Source: G963422445 sp963422445 (GTDB taxonomy: Bacteria; Pseudomonadota; Alphaproteobacteria; Thalassobaculales; Thalassobaculaceae). From it: a stretch of DNA of 64,000 nucleotides. The stretch's first letter is position 1, and every line of letters begins with the position of its first letter. Position numbers and translations under genes: made by a program. The notes beneath the pieces were generated by a model. The model was not told the origin of the DNA. It ran no database searches and saw only the letters and a list, made by a program, of their open reading frames with translations. The stretch is taken from NCBI GenBank assembly GCA_963422445.2, contig OY729512.2, forward strand, positions 3,782,001 through 3,846,000. The letters run 5' to 3'. This document shows, piece after piece, positions 1-9,799 of this stretch.

Positions 1-311
1 ACGATTCCGTATCGCAGGTGTGTGGCAGGACATGACGGGGCCGGACAAGTCCGTGGGTTTGCCGACCGGCGTCAAGCAGACGCCTCGTGGCGCGTCCATT
101 GCGGCAATTCATAAGGCAGGGGAGGGATGTCTGCGGTCTGCAATGACGGGATGACAGTGGCTCCGGTCAATATTCTGACCGATCGTGGCAATATCTGCTG
201 TTCCATGACACGGAATCATGGTTCGCAGGTTCTTCCGGGAACAGCCGCACCGAATTCGTCGCAGGCCTCACGGTGCCGCCGCAGCGGTCCCCGGAGTCGC
301 CGACCTTCCGG
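1..311. other. left edge, no supported gene
   Basis: No convincing complete gene is seen. An open frame enters from the left edge on the plus strand and stops at 152-154, giving about 50 codons that could be the C-terminus of a gene outside the window. I do not recognise it and composition alone does not prove it is coding. Confidence 0.25.
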
Positions 312-2441
312 TCAGTTGGCGCGGGTTCTCAGATGTCCTGGAAGATGTCCGATCAGCACCGTCTTCGAAACGTCATCCCAAGTAAAATATAGCCGGAAAC
401 AGCGCTGCGGATTGCGGCCGCGCGTCCGGTTCTTGAGATGCCGGTCCAGCGTCAGTTTGCGCCCATTCCATTCGATGTCATAGGAATCTCGGGCCATGCC
501 CATGCTCGACTCTGAAGCGGATTGCGTATCGTCGAGAAACAGGTTCTGGATCGCCGACATGTACGTTTCACGGATCCCCGGGTCGTCCCCGTCGCGCATG
601 CGCATCGGCCAGTAATATATGCCGAGGACAGCCACGGTTCTGTAGACAAGTTCGATGTTCTCGAACTGCGCATCTTCAAGCGCGCGCAATGCTCTTGAAT
701 GAAACGTGATTCGTTTTTCGAAGTGTTCGGCCGCCCACTCGGGCAGCTTCGCATAAATCGGATTTTTCGGCAGGACACACATGATGCCGTTGGCTGCCGG
801 CGAGCTCTTGTCCGGTAGCATCTCGGATCCGGCAGCGTCCGGCAATCCGTTCAGCCGCCGGAGTTCGCCCCTGGTTTTCGACAATTCGTCATTGAGGAGC
901 TTCCTGTCAGCATCGAACTGCTCGCGCGCGCGTCGCAGATCATCAATCGCAGCGTCTCGCTGCAACATAACCACCTTGAGTTCGGCCTTCGTCTTGTCAA
1001 GGTTTTCTCGCGCCAGTTCCAGTTCATCGATACCGTCACTTCCAGGCCCGTTTCCGGCCCCCGGGTGCGGGGCAAGTTTATACCAGTGCGCAGTTATGGC
1101 CTGTAATCGGAGAATATCCTCGTCAAGATCACCCATGTTCATAAACGGTTGAATCTGTGTACCGATTGAAGATAAGGCGTCATGGAGTTGTTCTATTTCC
1201 AGTGGGCGGTTGATGTCGGACATGGCCACCGTCAATCCGGTATAGTTCTCCGGGCTAGGATCTTTGGCGTAGAGTGCCGCGGCATCTCGGACCGCGCTCT
1301 GGAATCGTTCTGTCCAAGTGGCGATGTTCTCGATAATTTTCACTTGTTCCAGACAGCTTGTCGTCAGGCTTCCCGGAAATGTCCGTGGATACTGGATGTT
1401 TGAAATGAATTCTCGAAAATATTCATCGATCTGCTCTTTTTTATCATCCGAAACCTGTTCGGAAATACTATCAAGCGCATGGACAAGCGGCACAATAATG
1501 TCCGACATTTTCTGCCGAATTTCAGCGATCATTATCGCGCTGGAGATAGTTTCCGATAATTGCTCGAGCATTTGGATTTCGAGGTACTGCTCAATAGGTC
1601 CTTCATACGGAAGATCGCTTGGAGAGCTCAGTGCCGAGATTTTTACTTGAAGATTCGACAGGAAGGAATCAGCCTTCTCTTTGACCCGGTTCAATTCCTT
1701 GTATGAAGCCGAAATCAGGCTTGTGAGATTTGACCCCACCGGTATCGCTCCAAGCCTGGCGATCAGGTGACGGCCTTGCCAGTGGTCAGTCATACAATCA
1801 AGTGTTTTGACCCAACGCCGGACCGACGAGTCGATATCGGAATTATCGAGCCAGCTCAATTCAACCATGTGGTGAAAATTCAGGATCCAGCAAACTTCCG
1901 ACACATTTCGCCCGGAAATGTCCGCCATGATCTCGCAGCCGTTTGGCCTTCGCAACCAATCATTATCGGAGAACTCCGTATCGTCAGAACTGGCGAGCGG
2001 ATCATACGTATTGATATCCGATACCTTCGTATCGGAAAGCAGATTCCATAGCATACATTTTTTCTTTATCTTTCTTTCAACATGGAATTTTCTCCTCAAA
2101 TCCGGATTGGCAAGAGAAAAAGAGTTTTTTCCGGTAATCACACCCTCAATCATCCTGCTGAATTCAATGAGAAAATACGGCCATTTCGCTGCGAGTTTGT
2201 AGATGTTCGCAAAAAACTGCTCGGGAGACCGTTCAAGTTCACCGGGCCACTCAGTATAGTGTTCGGTCAGGAACTTTGAAAGAACTCGAATGTCACCCAG
2301 TGTGAGACTGTATTGGTTCTGGAGCCAGGCTGGTGTCACAAATTCGGGCAGAGGAATCTCCGAGGGCTGTCGTCTGTACTTTTCGTCGGCAGAAGATGCG
2401 AAGTTCCGATACCGCGGGGACTGGTGGCGCGTATCAGTCAT
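312..2441 (-). CDS. coiled-coil protein of unknown function (709 aa)
   Basis: I do not recognise a named family. The start at 2441 (MTDTRHQS) is preferred because AGGGAG lies just upstream of that ATG; the open frame extends another 57 codons without a comparable ribosome-binding site. The protein is soluble, with no signal peptide or membrane segment. It is mostly helical, with a clear heptad-like, Glu/Lys/Arg-rich coiled coil at about residues 465-525. A separate C-terminal domain follows, ending in a strand-rich stretch with RCFRLYFTWDD and VLIGHLPGHL. Endings of this LYF-W type also occur in small toxin-like or defence-associated proteins, but that is only a resemblance. The gene stands alone, divergent from the lytic transglycosylase at 2993. 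Confidence 0.7.
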   Translation of the reverse strand: MTDTRHQSPRYRNFASSADEKYRRQPSEIPLPEFVTPAWLQNQYSLTLGDIRVLSKFLTEHYTEWPGELERSPEQFFANIYKLAAKWPYFLIEFSRMIEGVITGKNSFSLANPDLRRKFHVERKIKKKCMLWNLLSDTKVSDINTYDPLASSDDTEFSDNDWLRRPNGCEIMADISGRNVSEVCWILNFHHMVELSWLDNSDIDSSVRRWVKTLDCMTDHWQGRHLIARLGAIPVGSNLTSLISASYKELNRVKEKADSFLSNLQVKISALSSPSDLPYEGPIEQYLEIQMLEQLSETISSAIMIAEIRQKMSDIIVPLVHALDSISEQVSDDKKEQIDEYFREFISNIQYPRTFPGSLTTSCLEQVKIIENIATWTERFQSAVRDAAALYAKDPSPENYTGLTVAMSDINRPLEIEQLHDALSSIGTQIQPFMNMGDLDEDILRLQAITAHWYKLAPHPGAGNGPGSDGIDELELARENLDKTKAELKVVMLQRDAAIDDLRRAREQFDADRKLLNDELSKTRGELRRLNGLPDAAGSEMLPDKSSPAANGIMCVLPKNPIYAKLPEWAAEHFEKRITFHSRALRALEDAQFENIELVYRTVAVLGIYYWPMRMRDGDDPGIRETYMSAIQNLFLDDTQSASESSMGMARDSYDIEWNGRKLTLDRHLKNRTRGRNPQRCFRLYFTWDDVSKTVLIGHLPGHLRTRAN

Positions 2442-2931
2442 AAGTCTGCTCCCTACGTGTGGGCGCGTAGCCGGCAATACCTTGCTTGCCGAGCCTTCGG
2501 GCCTTCCCGTGATGAGGACATGGCGTCCGGGCTGATTATCTCTGCATGCCATCACATGGTTCAAGACCTGCTGTATGATGAGGTCAGGATGCTTGCCGGT
2601 AGGCCACGCCATCGACTCCTAGATTGAGATAATAGCAGATCATTCGACGCCAGTGTTTTTCAATGTATGGCGTTTCGCCCGGAACCATACACCGGGGCTT
2701 CCTTGCCATGCTGTCGGGACACCGACAAGCGCGGAAGACGTCCCGGCAAACGCCAGTATGTCGGGCTTCTTGCAAGGGCGTTTCTGGTCTGCAGGGAGGT
2801 TTCTGCGCGATCTCCGGATGTTTCCCGAATTGACCGGCTTGTCGCATTACCCGTGCTCGTGATCCGGAGGTTCGCCTGCCGCTGGAGGCGCGGAATCGAC
2901 CGCCGCGCCAGTATCATGTTACTGCCTTATT
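2442..2931. other. intergenic region between divergent genes
   Basis: About 490 bases between the 709-aa gene (minus) and the lytic transglycosylase (plus). Only short open frames on both strands with no ribosome-binding site or recognisable product are seen. It should carry the promoter of the minus-strand gene near its left end. Confidence 0.4.
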
Positions 2932-2960
2932 TTGCACGGATTCATGCAGCATGTTATAAT
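2932..2960 (+). promoter_or_regulatory. sigma70-type promoter of the transglycosylase gene
   Basis: TTGCAC at 2932-2937 and TATAAT at 2955-2960 are separated by exactly 17 bases. Transcription from about 2967 would leave a leader of about 26 bases before the ATG at 2993 but only about 8 before the GTG at 2975. This favours the ATG start for the downstream gene. Confidence 0.6.
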
Positions 2961-2992
2961 ATGAACAAGATCGGGTGACATGGACAAGGTTG

Positions 2993-3964
2993 ATGAATCG
3001 GGTATTGGTGGCGGTTTCCTGCTGTATTTTCTTCGGGCTCCTGATGTCGCCGCGAACCGGAGCCGCAGAAGATTTTTCCGCATGGTTGGGCAACTTGCGG
3101 GCCGAGGCAAAAGCCAACGGTATCAGCGGGGCGACGATTGCGGCGGCGCTGCACGATCTGACACCAATTCCCCGCGTTATCGAACTCGACCGGCGCCAGC
3201 CGGAATTCACGCTGACCTTCGAAACCTATCTCGACCGGGTCGTCAACGCTAATCGCATCAGGATTGGCAAGCGGCAGCTTCGGGATCATCGGTTGTTACT
3301 GCGGAAAATCTCCAAAACCTATGGCGTGCAACCACGTTTCATCGTCGCCTTGTGGGGCATCGAGACCGATTTCGGCCGCATTACCGGAGGATTTCCGATT
3401 ATCCAAGCTCTCGCAACCCTGGCCCATGACGGCCGCCGGAGCGCATTCTTTCGCAAGGAGTTGATGCTGGCTCTCAGGATTATTGACGAAGGCCATATCC
3501 GATTGGACGCAATGACCGGTTCCTGGGCCGGGGCCATGGGCCAGAACCAGTTCATGCCATCAAGTTTCGTGAATTTCGCAGTGGACCACGATGGAGACGG
3601 TCGCAAGGATATCTGGGGCACATTGCCGGACATCTTCGCTTCAATCGCCAACTATCTCTCCCGGTCGGGGTGGCGTGATGATCAGACCTGGGGGCGTCCT
3701 GTTGTTTTGCCGGACGATTTCGACCCGGAATTGACCGGACGCAAGATCAGGAAGGGATTGAACAACTGGCAAGCTCTGGGCGTCCGGAGCGCCGATGGAA
3801 GCGACCTGCCGACCCGAAATCTTCCGGCATCAATTGTCACCCCCGAGCGCGACAGCCTGGATCCTGCATTTGTCGGCTATGACAACTACCGGGTCATATT
3901 GCGCTGGAATCGTTCTGATTACTTCGCAGTCGCGGTTGGCACATTGTCTGACAAGTTGCGGTGA
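2993..3964 (+). CDS. lytic murein transglycosylase, MltB/SLT_2 family
   Basis: Predicted periplasmic enzyme cleaving the MurNAc-GlcNAc bond of peptidoglycan with 1,6-anhydro product formation. A signal peptide (MNRVLVAVSC..., cleavage near TGAA) is followed by the SLT_2 domain. The catalytic Glu lies in WGIETDFG, and the family block GSWAGAMGQNQFMPSSF follows. At 323 aa it is the usual length for the short MltB-like proteins without a C-terminal peptidoglycan-binding domain. An in-frame GTG at 2975 is an alternative start; the promoter just upstream argues for 2993. It overlaps the next gene (rlpA-like) by the bases GTGA, so the two are co-transcribed. Confidence 0.9.
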   Translation: MNRVLVAVSCCIFFGLLMSPRTGAAEDFSAWLGNLRAEAKANGISGATIAAALHDLTPIPRVIELDRRQPEFTLTFETYLDRVVNANRIRIGKRQLRDHRLLLRKISKTYGVQPRFIVALWGIETDFGRITGGFPIIQALATLAHDGRRSAFFRKELMLALRIIDEGHIRLDAMTGSWAGAMGQNQFMPSSFVNFAVDHDGDGRKDIWGTLPDIFASIANYLSRSGWRDDQTWGRPVVLPDDFDPELTGRKIRKGLNNWQALGVRSADGSDLPTRNLPASIVTPERDSLDPAFVGYDNYRVILRWNRSDYFAVAVGTLSDKLR

Positions 3965-5022
3965 ATGGCGCACACGTCGTGAATATCACGAAGGACAGGC
4001 GGTCGCAGTCCGGTCAGGTTTCCTTTCGCCTCTGCCTTGCTGTTGCCGGTCTCGGTCTGCTCTTGTCTGCTTGCGGCAGTTCGGTGTCTGGACCGGATAC
4101 CGCGCGACCGCGCGAATCACGGAGCTCGGCCATCGGACCACAGGCACATTACAAAATCGGAGCGCCCTATGCGATCACTGGTATCTGGTATTACCCACGC
4201 GCTGTAAACAGTTATGACGAAACTGGTATCGCATCGTGGTACGGACCGAATTTCCACAAGAAAACAACGGCCAACGGTGAGATTTTCGACCAGAACGCTC
4301 TGACGGCAGCCCACCGCACCCTGCCAATGCCCAGCATCGTCCGCGTTACCAATCTCGAAAACGGGCGCGAGCTTGTCGTCCGGGTCAATGACCGTGGCCC
4401 GTTTATTCCTGGCCGAATCATCGATCTCTCGCGGCGCTCAGCGCAACTGCTTGGTTTTGAACGCCATGGAATAGCCCGGACCAGAGTGCAGTATCTGCCT
4501 GGCAGAAGCCGCACGGCCGTCGCAATGATCCGGGAAGGGCGGATCGAACCGGCGATTCCGACCGATCTGGGCATTGTGCCGGTACCGGATGCCAAACCGC
4601 AAAGTGCCGTCTCGGTCGGACATCTGACCCCGATACCGGGAAGCGTTCTGGCAAGACAGAATCCGGATGCAAGATCTTACAAGCCGGTTGCAGCAAACGG
4701 GGCCAAGTCGGTCAGCGCGACCGATTCGTTGCGTGACAGCAAGACCGCATCGGGCAGGTCCCGAACAGTCGTACCAACACAACTGTTCGTGCAGGTTGCG
4801 GCGTTTGCGATACCGGAAAATGCCGAGGCCCTATCCGCGACTCTTTCGGATATCGGCCGCATCGAAATTCGTGCCGCAGTCATCAACCGCAGGCGGCTGC
4901 ACCAGGTCAGGATCGGACCGGTTGATGATGTGACAGAGGCTGACGTGATATTGACGCGGGTTATCGAGCGGGGGTTCCCTAAAGCAAGGATCGTTGTCAA
5001 TTCAGTGCCATGTTGTCCATAG
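3961..5022 (+). CDS. rlpA: RlpA-family septal ring lytic transglycosylase with SPOR domain
   Basis: Outer-membrane lipoprotein candidate: the hydrophobic N-terminus ends in the lipobox LLSAC, with the lipidated Cys near residue 38. The double-psi beta-barrel domain (about residues 80-170) contains GIASWYGPNFHKKTTANGE, AAHRTLPMP and VNDRGPF, all typical of RlpA. A SPOR domain at about residues 265-350 (LFVQVAAFA..., VRIGPV) would bind denuded septal glycan. RlpA proteins of this type trim peptidoglycan lacking stem peptides at division sites. The start is GTG overlapping the stop of the upstream transglycosylase; GTG at 3979 is also possible. The linker between the domains is low in complexity. 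Confidence 0.9.
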   Translation: MNGAHVVNITKDRRSQSGQVSFRLCLAVAGLGLLLSACGSSVSGPDTARPRESRSSAIGPQAHYKIGAPYAITGIWYYPRAVNSYDETGIASWYGPNFHKKTTANGEIFDQNALTAAHRTLPMPSIVRVTNLENGRELVVRVNDRGPFIPGRIIDLSRRSAQLLGFERHGIARTRVQYLPGRSRTAVAMIREGRIEPAIPTDLGIVPVPDAKPQSAVSVGHLTPIPGSVLARQNPDARSYKPVAANGAKSVSATDSLRDSKTASGRSRTVVPTQLFVQVAAFAIPENAEALSATLSDIGRIEIRAAVINRRRLHQVRIGPVDDVTEADVILTRVIERGFPKARIVVNSVPCCP

Positions 5023-5110
5023 TGCCAACATCATGCGTCCGTTTTCATCCCGGTCTGGCAAGAAATGTTTTGATATGATTATGGAACGGTTTCGCGGTGA
5101 GGCAGAAATC

Positions 5111-6259
5111 ATGAACAAACGGCAAATCCATCTGGCAGCCTTGGCCTTCGTGTCATTATGCTTGGTCTTACCAACGGTGGGGGATGCGCATGCCCGGGAC
5201 ACCGAAGCCCGGGAAGCCATAATGATCGATTTTCAGACCGGGTCGGTATTGCTCGAGAAGAATCCGGACACGTCGATGCCGCCCGCATCGATGAGCAAGA
5301 TCATGACAGTTTACATCGCTTTCGAGGAGCTCGCAAAAGGCACACTCAGTCTCGACGACACGATTCCGATCAGTGAAAAGGCCTGGCGCAAAGGTGGATC
5401 GAAGATGTTCGTCGATATCGACAGCGAGGTCAAAGTTGCCGATATCCTGCGTGGCATCATCGTGCAGAGCGGCAACGATGCTGCGATCGCACTGGCCGAA
5501 GCCATTTCCGGAAGCGAGGCTGCCTTTGCCGAAAAATTGACAGCCAAAGCCGCTGAATTGGGGTTGACCGGAAGCCGATTTCGCAATGCGACCGGTTGGC
5601 CGGATCCGGAACACCGCATGACCGCACGTGATCTGGCTGTTCTGGCCATCGCGACGATACGAAATTTCCCAGAATATTATCCGCTCTATTCGGAAACCGA
5701 ATTCACTTACAACGACATCAAACAGAGAAACCGTAATCCGCTCCTGTATTCGAATTTTGGTGGAGACGGTTTCAAGACCGGGCATACACGCGCGGCCGGT
5801 TATGGCCTGACGGCGTCTGTCGTCCGCGACGGCCGGCGCCTGATTCTCGTCATCAATGGCCTGAAACGAGTCGGCGACCGAACCGGGGAGGCAAAAAGGC
5901 TGATCGAATGGGGGTTTCGAGAATTCAATAACCATGTTCTGTTCGAAAAGGGTGAAACGGCAGAGCGGGCCGCAGTCTGGCTCGGGGCCGAAAAAACAGT
6001 ACGGCTCGTTCCCGATCAGGATGTGCTTGTGACCCTGAAACGCAGCGCGCGTAGGAAGCTCAAAGCCAGCGTTCATTACGATGAGCCCGTTCCGGCGCCA
6101 ATTGCGAAAGGTCAGCGTATTGCGACACTGAAAGTCACAGTTCCTGGGAAGGAACCGCTCCTATTTCCACTGGTCGCGGGTGACGATGTCGCGAAGCTTG
6201 GTGTTCTGAGCCGCGCCTTCGCGGCAATTGGATATTTTGTCTGGGGGCCCGGTGACTGA
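5111..6259 (+). CDS. D-alanyl-D-alanine carboxypeptidase (penicillin-binding protein 5/6 type)
   Basis: Serine D,D-peptidase that removes the terminal D-Ala of peptidoglycan stem peptides. Signal peptide MNKRQIHLAALAF... with cleavage near HARD. The three active-site motifs are all present: SMSK (SxxK), SGN in VQSGNDAA, and KTG in GFKTGHT. A C-terminal beta-rich PBP5 domain (about residues 290-365) precedes a short hydrophobic/amphipathic tail (LGVLSRAFAAIGYFVWGPGD) that may anchor it to the membrane. ATG 5111 is chosen because it begins the signal peptide; in-frame ATGs upstream (for example 5081) are possible. The 3' end overlaps tmk by eight bases. Confidence 0.92.
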   Translation: MNKRQIHLAALAFVSLCLVLPTVGDAHARDTEAREAIMIDFQTGSVLLEKNPDTSMPPASMSKIMTVYIAFEELAKGTLSLDDTIPISEKAWRKGGSKMFVDIDSEVKVADILRGIIVQSGNDAAIALAEAISGSEAAFAEKLTAKAAELGLTGSRFRNATGWPDPEHRMTARDLAVLAIATIRNFPEYYPLYSETEFTYNDIKQRNRNPLLYSNFGGDGFKTGHTRAAGYGLTASVVRDGRRLILVINGLKRVGDRTGEAKRLIEWGFREFNNHVLFEKGETAERAAVWLGAEKTVRLVPDQDVLVTLKRSARRKLKASVHYDEPVPAPIAKGQRIATLKVTVPGKEPLLFPLVAGDDVAKLGVLSRAFAAIGYFVWGPGD

Positions 6260-6923
6260 TCCTGACTCTGACCGTCGTGGCCGTTTTATTTCCTTCGAGG
6301 GCTGTGAGGGGGCTGGCAAATCGATACAGTCACGGCGCCTGGCTGACGCACTGGAGGCGCATGGTATCGACGTGACGGTTACCAGGGAGCCCGGTGGTTC
6401 TCCGGGAGCCGAGGAGATTCGCGCTCTGTTCGTATCCGGCGACCCGGAACGATGGGACGCAATGACAGAGGCCCTGTTGCTGAACGCGGCGCGCCGTGAT
6501 CATTGGCAACGGGTGATTTCGCCAGCCCTGTCCAACGGACATTGGGTGATCTGCGATCGGTTTGTCGACTCGACCCTCGTCTATCAGGGATATTGTGGCG
6601 GTGTTGCGATGACGACATTGCGCTGGTTGCATTCATTTGCCCTTGGCAACGTAATGCCCGATCTTACCCTGTTCCTGGATCTGCCGCCGGAGATCGGTCT
6701 TGCACGCAATGTTGTGCGCGATTCCGGTGTCGCATCGGCCGAGCGCCGTTTCGAGGACAAGGCATTCAAGTTTCACAGTCGTCTTCAGGACGGCTTCAAG
6801 GCACTTGCAGAAACCGAGCCCGAACGGATCGTCGCGCTGGACGGCGCCCGGGATATCGACACGGTGACCGCGGCAGTCTTCGCGGTGGTGCATACCCGTT
6901 TTGCCAAGGATCTCTCATCGTGA
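6252..6923 (+). CDS. tmk: thymidylate kinase
   Basis: Phosphorylates dTMP to dTDP. The P-loop GCEGAGKS follows RFISFE; the DR motif is in CDRFVDSTLVYQG; the LID region is RFEDKAFKFH. Length (223 aa) is normal. The GTG start at 6252 overlaps the preceding stop and has GGGGG a few bases upstream. The stop TGA (6921-6923) overlaps the GTG start of holB, so tmk and holB are translationally coupled, a common alphaproteobacterial order. Confidence 0.95.
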   Translation: MTDPDSDRRGRFISFEGCEGAGKSIQSRRLADALEAHGIDVTVTREPGGSPGAEEIRALFVSGDPERWDAMTEALLLNAARRDHWQRVISPALSNGHWVICDRFVDSTLVYQGYCGGVAMTTLRWLHSFALGNVMPDLTLFLDLPPEIGLARNVVRDSGVASAERRFEDKAFKFHSRLQDGFKALAETEPERIVALDGARDIDTVTAAVFAVVHTRFAKDLSS

Positions 6924-8014
6924 CCGACCAGGATATTCCGTTGCCCCGGGAAACGACCAAACTGATCGGTCAGGATCATGCCAATACGCAGTTTCTCGCC
7001 GCATGGAATAGCGGACGCCTGCCGCATGCCTGGTTGCTGGCCGGGCAACGCGGTATTGGCAAGGCGACCCTGGCATATCGGATCGCCAGATTTGTTCTTG
7101 CCAATCCATCGGAGAGTTCGGATGGACTGTTCGATACGCCCGGACCTGTCCCGACAACTCTGGATGAGGGCTCTGATTCGCCTGCGGCCCGACACGTCAG
7201 CAATGGCACGCATCCGGATCTCATGGTTGTCACGCCGACAGTGAGTGAAACCACCAAACGCCTTCGTCAGAACATTGTTGTCGATGATGTCGCGGCAGTA
7301 TCTCGAGGACTACGGCTCACATCGACCGTCGGTGGCTGGCGTGTGGTTGTTGTCGATAGCGCCGACGATATGAATCATAACGCTGCTAATGCATTGTTGA
7401 AGATTCTTGAAGAACCACCTCAACGTGTAATTCTGCTTCTGATCAGCCACGCGCCGGGCAAGCTGTTACCGACAATCCGCTCGCGGTGCAGAAAACTCGA
7501 CATGCCGCCATTGCCGGACAATCTGGTGAAAGGTCTGCTTGATCGCCTGCAACCTGGTCTGGATTCCACAATCAGCGTCATGGCGACGGATCTCGCAGAG
7601 GGCAGTATCGGTCGCGCCGTCGAGATTGCGGCGAGCGGCGGCCTCGATATTCTGGAGAAGACCGTTCAGTTGTTGGGCGAACGCCATCCACTCGATCGAC
7701 GTTATCTGCACGCAACAGTTGAAATATTTCTAAGCCGTGACCGGGGAAAGGAGGGGGATCCGGTTGGTAATCGGCTGGACCTTGTGCTCTGGTGGCTTGG
7801 CCGCTGCCTTCGGCGTTACGCGATCCGGGAAACCGGATCGCGTGAAACCGTCGCAGGAGAGATGAAAATGGTCGCCGGCCTCGTCGAGCAGTTCGGGCTT
7901 CCAGAATGCTGTTCCCGTCTGGAGGCGGCAAGAAATGAGCTTCGCAAGGGGGTTGCCCTCAATCTCGATCGCAAACAGATGGTCACGTCGGTCATCCTGA
8001 ACGTGGCCGGCTGA
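6920..8014 (+). CDS. holB: DNA polymerase III subunit delta'
   Basis: Clamp-loader subunit. A Walker-A-like GQRGIGKAT lies near residue 45. The AAA+ core continues with VDSADDMNHNAANALLKILEEPP and the SRC motif region IRSRCRKL. The length of 364 aa is within the alphaproteobacterial range. The start is GTG 6920, overlapping the tmk stop; the protein begins VTDQDIPLPRETTKLIGQD, the usual HolB N-terminus in this class. The C-terminal part is less conserved. Confidence 0.92.
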   Translation: MTDQDIPLPRETTKLIGQDHANTQFLAAWNSGRLPHAWLLAGQRGIGKATLAYRIARFVLANPSESSDGLFDTPGPVPTTLDEGSDSPAARHVSNGTHPDLMVVTPTVSETTKRLRQNIVVDDVAAVSRGLRLTSTVGGWRVVVVDSADDMNHNAANALLKILEEPPQRVILLLISHAPGKLLPTIRSRCRKLDMPPLPDNLVKGLLDRLQPGLDSTISVMATDLAEGSIGRAVEIAASGGLDILEKTVQLLGERHPLDRRYLHATVEIFLSRDRGKEGDPVGNRLDLVLWWLGRCLRRYAIRETGSRETVAGEMKMVAGLVEQFGLPECCSRLEAARNELRKGVALNLDRKQMVTSVILNVAG

Positions 8015-8267
8015 ATACCGGTCCACGAATCTTCGGCTTGCTCCCGATACTGCAGGGATGCGATGGGTCTGCGCAACGGATCAGAGCATGACACCAGGGG
8101 CGATTTCACAGGTGAAATCAGGAGACAAACGTTGAATGGAACACCGTCCCCGTGACCTGGAATGGAGCCGACCGAACGGTCCGCGCATTTGTGGCTTGCA
8201 GTCGGACACAGTGCAGGGTAGGTGAACCGGCGGGTATGGTCGGCCCTCGGCATCAGGGACCCATCGA

Positions 8268-9797
8268 ATGACAAAACCACGTTATTACATCACTACGCCA
8301 ATCTATTATGTGAACGATGTCCCCCATATCGGGCATGCCTATACCTCACTTTCATGCGATGTGATGGCGAGGTTCAAGCGGCTCGACGGTTTCGAAGTGA
8401 TGTTTCTCACCGGCACCGATGAACACGGGCAAAAAGTCGAGGCAGCGGCCGGGCAAGCCGGCATGGATCCTCAGGCATTTACCGACAGCGTATCGCAAAA
8501 TTTCCGCGATCTGTTGCCGGCGATGAACATCGCCAATGATGACTTCATACGAACCACCGAAGAACGGCATCTGAAATCGTGTCAGGAAATCTGGCGGCGC
8601 CTGACAGCGAACGGCCATATCTATCTCGACAAGTACAGCGGTTGGTACTCGGTGCGCGACGAGGCGTATTTCACGGAAAGTGAACTGGTTGACGGCAATG
8701 CTCCGACTGGCGCGCCAGTCGAGTGGGTCGAGGAACCGAGCTATTTTTTTGCGTTGTCGAACTGGCAGGAGCGGCTGCTCGAGTTTTATGACTCCAGTCC
8801 GGATTTCATAGCGCCGACGAGCCGGCGCAACGAGGTTATCAGTTTCGTCTCGTCCGGGTTGCGCGACCTGTCAATCTCTCGAACCAGCTTCAAATGGGGC
8901 ATACCGGTTCCAGACAACGAGTCCCATATCATGTATGTCTGGCTCGACGCGTTGACCAACTACATCACCGCGACCGGATTTCCCGATATCGATGCTGCGG
9001 ATTACAAGCGATTCTGGCCAGCCGACATGCATATGGTCGGCAAGGATATCCTGCGGTTTCACGCGGTTTTCTGGCCGGCCTTCCTGATGGCAGCCGGTCT
9101 GGAACCGCCGCGCCGGGTGTTCGCGCATGGCTGGTGGACCAACGAGGGCCAGAAGATATCGAAATCTTTGGGTAATGTGATCAATCCTCACGACCTGATA
9201 ACAACCTATGGGCTCGACCAGGTCCGTTATTTCCTGATGCGTGAAGTCCCGTTCGGTAATGATGGGGACTTTTCGCGGGCTGCCATCATCGGGCGCATGA
9301 ACAGTGATCTTGCCAACGATCTCGGGAATCTGTGTCAGCGTGTGCTTTCCTTCATCGCCAGAAATGCCGACGCTGCAATACCGGCTCCCGGTGCATTTAC
9401 GGAGGCCGACGAAAGAATACTGGCCAGTGCCAGGGCGCTCCTCGACCGTGTTCGTGAGGATTACGAAAATCAGGCATTCAACCGTGCACTCGAAGCCATC
9501 TGGGATGTCGTCGGGGCAGCGAATCGCTATATCGATGCCCAGGCGCCATGGACACTGCGCAAGAGCGATCCCGATCGCATGAAGACGGTTCTCTATGTCC
9601 TGGCAGAGGTCATTCGCCATCTTGCCATTCTGATGCAGCCGGTTGTGCCCGATGCGGCCTCCCGGATACTGAACCAGATCGGGGTTGCGTCCGATGCCCG
9701 CGATTTTGCGTATCTCGATGCCGGGCAGCGCCTTGTACCGGGTACAACCCTACCGAAGCCGGTGCCGGTGTTTCCGCGTTTCGTCGAGGCCGGGTGA
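8268..9797 (+). CDS. metG: methionyl-tRNA synthetase
   Basis: Charges tRNA-Met. The class I signatures are PHIGHAY (HIGH) near residue 20 and KISKSLGN (KMSKS) near residue 300. The 509-aa protein is the short form lacking the C-terminal tRNA-binding EMAP-like domain. A gap of about 250 bases separates it from holB and may hold its own promoter. Its stop TGA overlaps a GTG immediately before the tatD start. Confidence 0.96.
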   Translation: MTKPRYYITTPIYYVNDVPHIGHAYTSLSCDVMARFKRLDGFEVMFLTGTDEHGQKVEAAAGQAGMDPQAFTDSVSQNFRDLLPAMNIANDDFIRTTEERHLKSCQEIWRRLTANGHIYLDKYSGWYSVRDEAYFTESELVDGNAPTGAPVEWVEEPSYFFALSNWQERLLEFYDSSPDFIAPTSRRNEVISFVSSGLRDLSISRTSFKWGIPVPDNESHIMYVWLDALTNYITATGFPDIDAADYKRFWPADMHMVGKDILRFHAVFWPAFLMAAGLEPPRRVFAHGWWTNEGQKISKSLGNVINPHDLITTYGLDQVRYFLMREVPFGNDGDFSRAAIIGRMNSDLANDLGNLCQRVLSFIARNADAAIPAPGAFTEADERILASARALLDRVREDYENQAFNRALEAIWDVVGAANRYIDAQAPWTLRKSDPDRMKTVLYVLAEVIRHLAILMQPVVPDAASRILNQIGVASDARDFAYLDAGQRLVPGTTLPKPVPVFPRFVEAG

Positions 9798-9799
9798 TC

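Noticed and set aside
5168..6076. A 302-codon minus-strand frame opposite the D,D-carboxypeptidase
   Set aside because: The plus strand has a complete SxxK/SGN/KTG enzyme with a signal peptide. The minus frame has no motif and no ribosome-binding site.
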